From contig LGRX02028773.1 in assembly GCA_001247695.2 (NCBI GenBank), positions 1-56,932 on the forward strand: DNA of 56,932 nt, in the 5' to 3' direction. Position numbers and translations under genes: made by a program. Position 1 is the stretch's first letter. Every line of letters starts with the position of its first letter. This DNA is from Cymbomonas tetramitiformis (Eukaryota; Chlorophyta; Pyramimonadophyceae; Pyramimonadales; Pyramimonadaceae). Under the pieces are notes generated by a model. That model was not told the DNA's origin. It saw only the letters and a list, made by a program, of their open reading frames with translations, and did no database searches. Positions 41,511-53,500 of this stretch are shown here, piece by piece.

Positions 41511-44500
41511 CTGCGGTTTTGAATGATCAGTCAATAACAGCGCATGCCCCGAAATAGTAGGCGCAGAATTTGACAATCAAGCAAACCGCAGAGGCGCTCT
41601 ACTGTGCCTCAATTCAACATTTTGTCCACCACTCATGTCGCGCAGATGCATTGTGATTGAGCATGCAGTGCAATTTCGATTTCGCACGCAGAGAGACTGA
41701 CTCATTCAAACCTTCAAAACATCCTTGATGCGCTAGTGTGACCGAACCCCGCTCACATAGCACTTGCAGCCATTGCAGCTTGGGTTTCTGCATCGTGGCG
41801 CATTGCGGTACGCTGTCTCCGATACAACTGAAACTCCAATAACACAGAGAGCATCCTGCTGTGTTCAGACACGAGAATGGGATGAGCGCGGTGCAAGGCT
41901 GCAGAGCTGTGGTACCGGGGCACCCATGTCCAGAGACAGGGATGGGCAACACCACCACCTCCAGCAAGTGCTTATGCACGCGGCACACCAGCCCTGTTTC
42001 ACGGGCGCCTCCAAGGCACCGGTGATGTTGGACGACCCAAACACCGCCGGCGACCGCGGAGGAATACGCTTGCGCTTGCCGTTGCTGTCCTGTTCATTGC
42101 GGGGAAAGCGAATGATTGCACTCTCGCCCTTCATACCAGCTCGGTAAGCACGATATGCCTGTTACCTCCCGCCACCACGCACATAATGCGCGGACACTGA
42201 TTGAGGACGATCCCAACTCGATACAAATAGCATCCGATGGTGCACAATCGGTAAAGAACATAGAGTTCGTGTGCCGGCCGATCAGAGATTGCCACGCAAC
42301 TTCTGACAGATTCAGGTTGTGAACTCACCTCCACGAAACTGGACATGAGCGGGCATTGACCTGAACTCGCAGTTACAGAGCCGCGGAATGCAGGATGCAG
42401 TGCGGTGTAGCATAATGAGGGAACACGTCGCAAAAACGCATCCTTCATCCGAGGAGAACCTGCAGCCCACCTGCTTCACCTCCTGTGTGATGTCCAGAAC
42501 CGCTGCGCTGATGTAGTCTTTCCACAGCAAGTCCTGGTCCCAAGCCTGCAGCTGCAGCCTCACCTGGCCGCCTGGCAGCCACCCTCTCTTTCTTGGTTGC
42601 ATGCTCTGCTGGCGACCAAGCAGGATGTAGCTCTATGTTCGAATTTCGACCCGATTTGGTCCGCAGCGTGCCGCCATGAGGTGCTCCGCAATGCCGGGTT
42701 CACCGAAACTTCGAGTGACATCTGCATTCGCCGAATCGTTATCATGCCACAACTGCGATAGCTGAACACATCAATAGGTGAGCGAGTGAGGTTGATAGCG
42801 CATGATTTGGAGCAATGCGGCCGATATGCCGATGGACGAGATGCTTTGTCAGTTGGAGTGGCGAGGCACGCCCGCACTAGATGATAGAGTGAGGTGCACA
42901 ACTGATTGGCATCCACGGTTGAAGGCATAACAAAAATGCGACTGACCTTGCCCGAGTGGAAGATCCAGATCATCGAAGACCAGTCTATAATTAAAGCTGC
43001 CGATGCCCCTCTTTATGCGCCAGTGCGTATCAGTCTCTTCCTCTTGCCTGCGTTCCAATGAACCCCAGGGGAAGGCTTACGCCACGGCCGTCAGCGTGAA
43101 GTCAGAGACACCAGTCGAAGTCCATCAGCCCTTCGCAGCAGAAGGTTGTGGGGCCCCACTAGCTCCATCATCCCAGCAGAATTGCTCGCGCATGATTCAG
43201 GCAGCCAGCGCTGGAGGCCGCCACAAGCACCCGGGAGGCCCTTCCGGAAGGCCCCGGTATGCTGGGAGACACACGTGCTTGCTCAGTCATTGCGGCCTGG
43301 CACATGCCGGGGCTTGCTCATACCAACTGCGGCGGCACACCCGGAGACAGGATGCGCCGGCTTCACACAAGTCGCGGCCGGCAGACGCTCCATAGGCAGA
43401 TGCTCCAATGCCTGCCTCACATGCTCATGCTGCGCCTTCGGAGCACTGCTCGGAGAGCACGCACCGGAAGGGCGTCCCGCCATCGAGGCTGTCCACCTGC
43501 CACCATACATACTTCCTAAGTGATTGCCTGCGACGGCGCGCTCGCATGACAGGGCGCAAGCCCGGATGTCATGACTCGAGCCAGTGAAGGGGCATAGAGT
43601 GGGGTCGTTCACAGAAACCACATGGCTCCAGGCTTTCCGCAACGGGTAGAGCTTACTGCCGTCTCCTTGTCAGTGAGCCTCAAGGTGCAAGTGATCGAAA
43701 GCAGAAATACAGTGCAGGCACCTTGGTGAGTATGGCCCGGAAGAACAGATCCGACATTTGAGTCATGGCATCCTGCGGGGGAATCGCCTTCGCTTTCCAG
43801 ACTACCACGCGCACAACAAACGGCTCGCGGCTTGGCTCAGCGATGTCTAGCCTCGGAGGGGGCTCTCCAAGCTCCTTGGACCAGAGCTCGACCCACACAT
43901 CAAGCTTCCCCCGAGTGCCGCCTGAGAACCTAGAGGCGCCGTGTAATCCGGTGGCAGCAGCTGCCAATTTTAGGCGGCGCGATTCCAGCTTAGGTAAGGG
44001 AGGCTGGTCGGGGCGGTCGATGGCCATGCTGCGCCACTCCGCAGAAAACAGCCTGGTCTCGAGGTCCAGGACCGAGGTGCCCACCAGCTGATCCGAGCGA
44101 AGAGGCTCGCAGTGCCACACCTGAAGCACCAAGCAGTCCCCGTGGCTCTCATTGCAACTCGTGGTAGAGATATCTAGAATGCCTTGCCACAGCCTCCGGC
44201 TGCCCGTAGCTATCCCATCCGACGTGTGCTACCTGCTCTCAAGGAGCTCGCGGCATCGAGTGACGAATCGCATGCGCGTGACTTCCGAGTCAATCCTCAA
44301 ACAGCTCAGTGGATGACCGAAAAAAAAGAGTGTTCAGTAGAGGCGCGGCACCCAAACTTTCAACAGATTTCGCCAATCGCTTCATTGCCAGGGCTGCGGG
44401 ATGTCCCATCAAAGGAAACCTCGTGGAAGCATATAGGGCCCCTGCTGGCCCCCTGCTGCCCCCCTCATGCCCCCCTGCTGGCCCCCTTCTGACAGCAGAG

Positions 44501-47500
44501 TGTATGTTCGGCATTTGGTCAAAGATTATTTTGAGACCGTCGATGTCATATTCAATCTGAGATTATTAGTCAGGCGTTTTAATCGGAAGGCAGTAAGCAA
44601 CGACGGATGCGCCAGTGAGCTAGCGCCCTGTGCAATCTGCGCTGGCCATTGCGGTGAACATGTGCGACTGAGAGGCACTGGAGTCTGCAAAATTCAGGTG
44701 ATAGCCATGCAGGGAGAAAGGCACTGGGAGAGTGGTGTCGGCGTCGGTGCACAGCATTCATTCAATCGGAGATGGGCACTGGGGTGAGGGGGATTCGAAA
44801 CTCGAGGCACGGCATCCATTCAATCGGAGATGGGCACTGGGGTGGGGGGCTTCGAAACTCGAGGCACCGCATCGGGCAGCGCAGACCTGGGCACTGGAGT
44901 GGGAGGGAGTTCAGACCCAGAGACGCAGCATAGGGTCGCTCAGGCTTGTAGGGGGCTCGCACCTCGAAGTGCAGCATGGAGACCCCTGGGAGGCTGACGG
45001 TAAGTTCCACGCACTCACGGAACTCGATCCGGCGCCGTCGCCGGCCGGATGACTTTTTGAAGAAGTCCGGAATGAGCGCCTGGCGACTCGCCTTGCCCTT
45101 GAAAGTGACCACCTCGCGGCCGAGCCATACGTGTAAATAAGGGTTGAGCACGGCGACCTGGAGGTCCACAGAAAAAAGGAAGGCACCGCACTGCCTTAGA
45201 CAAAGCGGAGCGAGGAGGATGAAGAGACACCCCGCATGGAGCAAGGGCGGTGAGAGACGAGTTGACGAGGTGAAGCACCGTGGGGGCAGCATGCAGGGCG
45301 ACCACAGATGAGTTGAGAGGGGGAGGACGAAATGCAGCACGGTGTTTTGTGAGCTAATCCTCAGCAAGGTCACCCCCCCCTCCAAGACTTCGCCGCCTCC
45401 TCGCGAGGCCTTCGCCGCTCCAACGCCGATGAGTCGTCCCCGTCTGGCCAGGGCCTCATCCGGACACCGCAGGGACTGATCTAGTGCCGAGCTTACCTCC
45501 GGCACCGCCAAATCACGCGCACGGATGACGTATGCGCGGAGAAGATATATGGTAGGTTCCGGAACACTATGCTGGAAGAAATCAAAGATCTGCTCTTGCC
45601 GCCCTCGTGACGACACAGACGCCTCTTCGGCGCCCGTGGTCTGCAACTCGCCGCGGTCCTCCTCCGTGATCCGGATGACCGCCTGAACCCCATCGCATAC
45701 AAGTGCCACCCCCCCCCTATCATGCAATTTCCCCCGCGAGCTTGAATGGCGGCCGAGCACGTGGCAGCGCTGCGGAGGGCGAAGAAGCACCGACCGGGTC
45801 TCAACGCCGAATACAGTTAGCCGGCTTCCCATTGGACGCCGCTTCACGGCATCAGGGTAACAGGCATTCATTCAAACTCACAACACGTGCAGCGGCGCCT
45901 GCCCTCCAGTCGCTTCTGACAGGCCAGTATTACTCTGGCTACCACTGGAAACATGCGTGAAACCCATCGGTCACTTCGAGTTGCTGGAAAAAGTATGCAG
46001 AACGCAATTGCACTGAGGATGCTCCTGAGCAGGAGGGCGCGAGGAAGCACCTTGATCATCCCCAGAGGCTTGTGCATGCGCCAGATCTCGAACTCGCAGA
46101 ACGTCCGAGTCAGCATCGTGTGCTCTAGCTCTGTCCAACCCCGCCCTCCCCCGCACGCACCCGTCGATTCGGCTGCAGGCGTTATGGGTCGAGCTGGGTT
46201 GCACTTCAGCGGTATCCGCCCCGCGTCCGCCCCTCCTCAGCTTGCTGCCTCCCCCTTCATTTCCTACTCCAACCGTCTGCCGAAGGAGTAAAAAAAGCCA
46301 GTCTGCGCCGCAACTTTCACCCTCACACCGGCTTGCTCTTCCAATCCTCACGCCCTCAGCTTGCTACTCTGCTATCTTCGATTTGCTGCTTGCCCTCACT
46401 CCTCTACCTGTGCCCACAATTCCGCAGCTTGCTGCTCCACCTGCTCCTTCCCTCTAGCTGAGCGGTTCGGCAAGCCCCCCAACATGCAGACTTGCTGCCT
46501 CACAAAATCCCCAAATCACCCCCTGCCATCCGCCCTCGCCGAAGGATGACTTGTTACTCTGCAACCTCCCCTCTTTCACGCGCTGCCTGGAACCCAGCGA
46601 CACGAAGGGGCGGGCTTCAGGCCCAAGGCAGGGAGCCTCCCAGCCTGTGGTATATACAGTGCCGCGTTGTCCTTCAGAGGCAATGGGGGCCGCACACAGC
46701 ACCTTGTCGGACATTCTCGCGCCCCTCCATCCAGGCCTCCTCGTGCTCTTCCTCCTTGCCCTCCCTCGGGTTGGCTGGGACTTCGGGGTCCGGCGCTCTC
46801 TCCTCACTGTGACTGGGCGCGGGCTGCGGCCGCGGTGACGTCCTGCGCATGCCCCCTTGCATGCCACGTGTCGGCCAGTGACACATTCCATCGACACAGG
46901 CCCGAGGACGCTTGGCACCCGGCCTCGAGACCGCATGGCAAGGGTGCGCATAGCAGGGAGGGGGGATGGCTTGGGCGGGCATATGCCAGGGCGTGCCGCC
47001 CCTGCCCGGCGTGGAGCTATCAGGAGGCGAGAGGGGCATACGTCATGAAGTACGGGAAGCGGAAGCCTTCGGTGTGGTCTGTGTCCGCTTCCACTACGCT
47101 CCTAGTTGCGGCGTTCTCATCCGTTTCACTGTCCGAGTCATCCGTGCGCTCCCCGGTGGAGCTGCACCCCCCCCCCAAGACCTCCCATACACTCGTCCCT
47201 TCCCGCGAAGCCCTTGCAGAACTCGGGATGAGGATGCGGACGTGCTATGAAAACACGCGGTGCTGCTGAGCCGGGCATGTCCGGGACTATGGAATTGGGA
47301 ATTAGCGTTGTCTTGTCTGAAAAGAGGAGGGCTCGCCGCGACGCTTCGACGTGTTTCCACACAATTCCGAGGAGGGAGAGCGGACAGCACGCCAGCAGCG
47401 CAAAACGCTACGAGGCGCTCGTCCAATCGTCGAGCCCTGAAGCCCCAAAGCGCCTGTTGGAGCACTGCGAGGTCAAGTAGGAGGCCCCAGCAAGCTACTC

Positions 47501-50500
47501 GTAGGTTGCGCCGCGGGGCACTGCCGGCACCTGGCGTAATCACTTCCACCGGCACGGTCGCGGAAGAAGGTCGGAACACCGCCTAGCTGCGTGTTCCCGC
47601 CCTCGCGGTGAGCCTGTCGGAGCCACAATCTCCCACCACCGAATCAGCGCTGCGAAGCTGCATCCGCGGCCCACTCGCAGTTGCGCGCGCATCATGGCGG
47701 GACTGGAGTCTCTTGGCGGGCGCCGGACCTTGCAGCAGTGCGGCGCCGTCTCGGAGGGGTCGAGCCGCCACGAGGGGAGGTCACAGGCAACTGTGGAGAG
47801 GGGCACGAAGGCCGAGCCGATCAGCGCCGAGATGGTGCCCCCCACACGATTGTCGAGCACATCGCAGCGCAGGGTGGGGGCCAGCAGGCGATCCTCCGGG
47901 CAGTTTAGCTTGATGCTCAGGAGCTGGCCGAAGTTTGGGGCTGTCGCCTCGGGGGTGCACGAGGGCGCTGTCTCGCTGATCTGCACCGCCACAAACGATC
48001 GTGCGTGAAATGGGCGTCCCAGGCTAGAAAACACGCGCTGCCTTTACACACCGATTGCCACCAGGCAGACTGCTTAAATACAATTAAATCTATACGACGT
48101 ATATATTTAGGAAGTAAATGGATATTGTGCTGTGTGCATTGCGTCCATGCTGGCATCACATGAAACACGTGTGAGGCGGTACCCCCTGGAGGGGATCTAC
48201 GTGACATCTCGATGAGGGGGCTGCGTCGGTGGTCCCTGGAGGGAGGGCTATGTGGCCATGCGGACAGGCTCATATCGCGCTTTGCTTACAGGCACTCAAT
48301 CAGATACTGGCTTAACACAACCAGCATGCGGGGTCATTCATGATGTGACAAACTCACTCCCGTGCTCCTGAGCCTGAGGGATCCGGAGGGAGATGCCTGG
48401 AGCGGGCTGTTGAACTGCCCGAGGCTAATGCGCACGGAGGGCGCTGTGATGGAGAAGTAACCGGCGTTCTTGAGCGGGCCGCGTATTCCGAGTATTGCCA
48501 CCTCAAGCCGGCACGGCCGCCGGGCCGGCAATGACGCCTGCGGTAGTTCTTCTCGCCTGCATGCGGACATCCAACCCGAGACGGATTTGAAGGGTATGCG
48601 CCTGTCTGCAAAAAAGACGGCCACACTTCGTACCCACTCGAGGAAATGTGTGTGGTGTGGCGCATCCTCGGTGCGCGCGTGTGTGCGTGCTAGACCGAAC
48701 TTTGACCTCCGTGGTGTCAGTAATCAAAGGGGGTTGTGTCAGTGTGAATGGTTGCCGTTTTGACCGCGGGCTGCCGGGTGCGAGGACATCAGCGCTCGTG
48801 TTCAGCGCTCCACGTCGAAGTAGGGAACAACCCTGCATCGTGACGCACCAGCGGTTATGGCCGCGAGGACCCTTCTTTAACTTGGGCGGAAGCTTCGCAT
48901 CAGGGATGTAGTTCTTCGGTGGGCGGAAGAGCCAGGTGGACACCAGGATGCGCGCGGTGGCATCCATGGTGCTGGTTGCGGAGATGTCGGATCGCGTTTT
49001 GCCGAAGAGGTGGAGATCTAGCCACCGCGGTGCAGGAGGGCTCCCCCCATCGGCGTAGTCCCTAAGCCAAGATCCGTCACCCCCCGAGGATGTCTCATTT
49101 GGCTGAGTGGCTCCTTATTGGATGGGCGCAGCGAACCCGTGACTAGGACAGGACATCCTCTAGGTGCCATGCCAGCGAACTAATGCCGTTCCCTGTCTCC
49201 CAGGTCGACCACCCGCGGATCAACTGCACCCTTGAACAAAATCTGACGGCTGGAGCCGACAGTTGAAGTGGCTGTTGGGGCCGAGGAATAGGTGGCGTGA
49301 TTGCTTGCTGCTATGGATGGGTGGGGGGTATAGAGTGACGGACTTGCCCTTGTATTATACTATCAGGTCATCAGTGCCACAGGCAATGCCAATCACCCGC
49401 ACGTACACACACACGCGGGGGTTCCCTCATCGCGCCATGCCTCAGACGTCATCAGTGCTCAGCGACCTTCACCGGCTCCAACCGCATTCTCAACAAGCAG
49501 CTCCCAAATGCCGTTAAGCTGCCGCCACTGTACACTAGCCGGGGAGACTCTGGGGCCGCGGAAGTGCCCGGCACTCACAGCAACCTGCGGGATGCCAGAA
49601 TGCTGACAGAGCCGCAACGAGCTCCTATATCAAGCGTTTTGTTCATCGCCTGTGACGGCCTCACAGCTTCCGCGAGAGGCGCAGGCGGCGGGCAAATTCT
49701 ATGTCAACAAGGCCGACCCAAGCTCCCCGGCGGAGAACAGCGCTCATGCGGTCACCATGCCGCCCTCAAAAGATGTCGCCGGCACCTTTGATACTCGTCG
49801 GCGTCTGCGGCGGCGGATGTGGCCGGAATAGTGGCATAGCCGAGGAGGCTGTGCGGCCATGTCGAGCTATCGAAGACCAGCAGACACACGGGCGGCGCCT
49901 TCTCGAGGTCCGAGGGCAGCCACAGGAACTGCTCGTGCCGGTCCTCCCACACCGGGAACGTCGTCTGCGACTGGGTGGGGGTAAAGCGGAGCGGCGCAGC
50001 GCCCGCGGTGAGAACGTAGGGCGACGTCGTGAGCGAGTCCTCCCGGAGACTTGGCAGGTGCTGGGCCTGTGTGACCGCCCATCACACAGTGTGATAAACC
50101 TTGTCATGCGCGACAAAGTTAATCGAAGATTGTGATTTAGTTATTTCGAAATACACGCCATTACAGGGAACAGTGTGAACACCAGCATGTGGAAGCTGCC
50201 GCTCAGCTGATATGTAATCTCGTGAAGGCGCGACTCTCTGCTGACATACGGTGTGCTGAAAGCTATCCTCTCAGCGGTAATTTGTTGATATGGGAAGAGC
50301 ATCAACATCGAGCATCGAGACCATATGTGGATGCCATACATACCTGGTAGATGATGTGCCTGTAGAAGTACTCCGTGCCCGTCGAGTCCAGGATGTCCGG
50401 AATTGACTGTGCGCCACGCGCCCGTATGTGAGACACGCACACATGAGCCAAGCAATGCTTGCTTCTGACTTGAAGAAAAGGGCATGGCATACGGCCGCGC

Positions 50501-53500
50501 TGAATTCGTCAGAGGGTTCAACGCTATTCATCAAAACCCTGAATCTGATGGATATATTGACATCGCCATGTGTGTGTTTAGTCTTTGCCTTGCCGTTTTT
50601 GTTGCTGATCAATACTCCAGCTTCCTTTTGAAAACTAATATACAAAAGTCCTGGGTGAGATGATGGCAGAACCTCCGGCATGGCAATTGCATCGACAGAC
50701 AGTAGTCTGAATGTTAATGGAAGCCCTGCTGGCGGTGGTTTCAAGATATTTTCGAAATTGGCGCCAATAAAGCTGACCCCCACATGACAGATGGAAACTC
50801 TTGACGTCTCTGGATCGTCGGATTTGACATGATGACTAGGATGACTGCCTGTGTCACGAACTTATGATTGGCTCGAATGATGACCAGAACGATTGGTCTA
50901 TGTGCTTATCCTCGGACCGACTCCTTTGGCACATCGTAGCCGCAGAAGACCGGCTGCACTATGTACCCACGACGAGGATCAAAGGACTGAGCACACTCCG
51001 AGTACGATTTTTCGCACAGGAACCATTATCTGCAGTCAAACCTTCAAACCACTTCACAGTTTCTATTAGATAGACCTCATTTTGTGTCTTTACTCTTGGC
51101 CGACAGTCGTCATGCGCGTGAGACAGCCTAAGACAATCCTATTGTTCTGAACGATGCGCCCGTGCCGGGAATGGCAGGCGGCGGCACTTGTCTCGGGGCA
51201 TAGCGCTTCATTCTTCCACGACCGTGTGGGCGAGTGCTGTCCACCAGGGTCTCGACTCAATCCCTAATCGTGAGAACCATTGATCATCTCGAATATATCG
51301 AGGGGCATGACGAACTGGGAAGGCACGAGGGTGCTCAGAATGAGAATACCTGTGGGCGCTGGTGCTGCATCTTGCACAGCTCAGCGGTATCCTCATTTGA
51401 CTTCGGGCGTTCTTCCTTGAGTAAAGTGAGCCGGAACAGGATCAGAGCCGGGGCGCAGCCAGCATCCGCCCCCGGGCCAGGCAACATCTCTACCCACTTC
51501 CATTTAGGATATGGACACGGGCCGCACTCGCAAGGGTCACATTTGCATGGGTCGGGGCAGGGGCACGATTCCCCGAGCTGCGCTGCCGGAATTCGCACAA
51601 AGCAGACCAGCTTCTTTGAGCTCACCATCGTCTGCCGGCAATCCCGCTCTCCCCCCGCCTCAGCACAACATGAGTGGCTGATGCCCCCCTTTGAGGGACC
51701 CACGCTTTGCGGCAATGTCGGCTAGGACTGCCCCGCCGGGTCTCTAGAGGGGCGCAGCAGACCAGAAGCTTCGCCTGCAGGCCCGGAAGGTGCATCCGTG
51801 CGTCACCCCACAGGCCGCATCAGAGAGTGGGAAGCTGGCGAGCGACTTCACCTTGTGCTCCCAAATTTCCACGAAGACGTCCGGCACCTGGCGCAGGTCC
51901 ACCGGGAACTCCGTAAGCTGCGTGACCACCTGCTCGTTGAAGACTGCGCGCCTCCCCGCCTGTCGGCACACCTTGCCCGCATCGGCCCCTGCCCCAGGAT
52001 CTGCCCCCAGAAGGCCGTGCCCCTCCATTGCGTGCACGGGCGTCTTGTTGCTGGTGTCACCGCCGCGGTCCTGGTATCCAAGACTAACCTGCAGCACCGG
52101 GTTCCCCCCATCTTCCTCTCAATTGAGGTGACATGGGCAGTCTGGCACAAAAGTCCGTCTCAGCAGCTGCGATCTACAGGATTGCTTCGATGGGGAAATG
52201 CAGAGGTGGAGTGACCATGCACTGAACGGCATGCTATCGGTCAACAAAACCATCATCCCAGTGGATGTGAGAAGCAAATCAAGAGCGGGGCGGGGCCGTG
52301 ACAAGATACCACAAACTCATACATATTCCCAACCCAAATGCAACGCAGCATGGAAAGATAAAACGATGCGACCGATCATCGCCACCCAACTGCTGGTCTC
52401 TGGGTTACGGAGTGAGCGGACCCTGCTGGCATGGAGTGACCATGCACCCACGCCGAGTGGTGCGAGCCATGCTGACCGAAGTCAGCACCCCCATCCCCAG
52501 GAAGAACAGACCCGAAGTGTGACACGGAACAGATGGCATGCATAAGGAATCAACGCACAATAAATAATTAAATAAGACTACCCTTTCCAGGGAGTGGGGC
52601 TAACACTTACAAGGGAGCCGAGCCCTCTCTAACTATTACCACAATCAACGGTTGCGCAGTAGTGCCAGTTCTGGGGAAGCCGCGCCCGATTGGTGGCCAC
52701 CGGCGATTAAACCAGGCTACGAGCACCGGGCAGTGTTGTGATGAGGTTGGAAGTTGCACTGCACCTTGCAGAAGACGAGGTGCGCGCCAGTGGGTAGTTG
52801 GAGTGCGGTGCCGACGTCCAGAACTGCGCGATACAGACGTGTCGGAGGCGGCTTCGGGATGGCAGTGCGGAGGATAGTCCCAGGGTCACTGGCCTGAGGC
52901 GCCCCTTGTGCCTCCTCCCACACACTAGCACGCAGCCCCATAAGCACGCGGCCGCGCCACTTAGAGCCGACCATTTGGTTCCTCCGCATGCGGCGAGCAG
53001 CCTCCTCCGGGGTCCCCTGCCGCGCTCGCCTCCCCATCCATCGTTAGTGTGGTCCGGGATTACAACGCTGCGCTGCGCTTACCCACGCCCATCCGAAAGC
53101 TGACATCGAATTGGGCATGGCGAGCGGTCCCGGTGGGCTCTCCGCGACATTCAGCACCCTTACTAAAATGCACCTCTGTTACTTCTTGCACTTGCTTAAC
53201 ACTCGCGACTGTACACAAGCGGGCAGGGAGCCATGAAGGGGTGTGGGGAAATGCGGCTACCTTGACCGGGCCGTACAGATTCCACCACCGAAGATCCGTG
53301 AAGGTCCCTTCAGTGACGGCCTCGAAGCTCACGGTGACCTGCACCACCGGGCAGAAGAACATTAAATGTGCGTTCACTGCGGCGGCCGCATTTGAGTGGG
53401 CCCGCCATTCTTCACACCTAAGTGTGGTGACCCAGCGCGAGTCATCGGTGACGGGAGGAGGCTCGCATGGCGTTTTGGAAGTGGACCTCGTGGGTGGCTT

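Noticed and set aside
50271..50783. Minus-strand ORF (TFRLLSVDAIAMPEVL) as a ferlin exon
   Set aside because: Its acceptor phase does not fit exon 8, while 50406-50344 joins exactly to both neighbours and gives the expected IYQ-A-x-x-L start of C2C.
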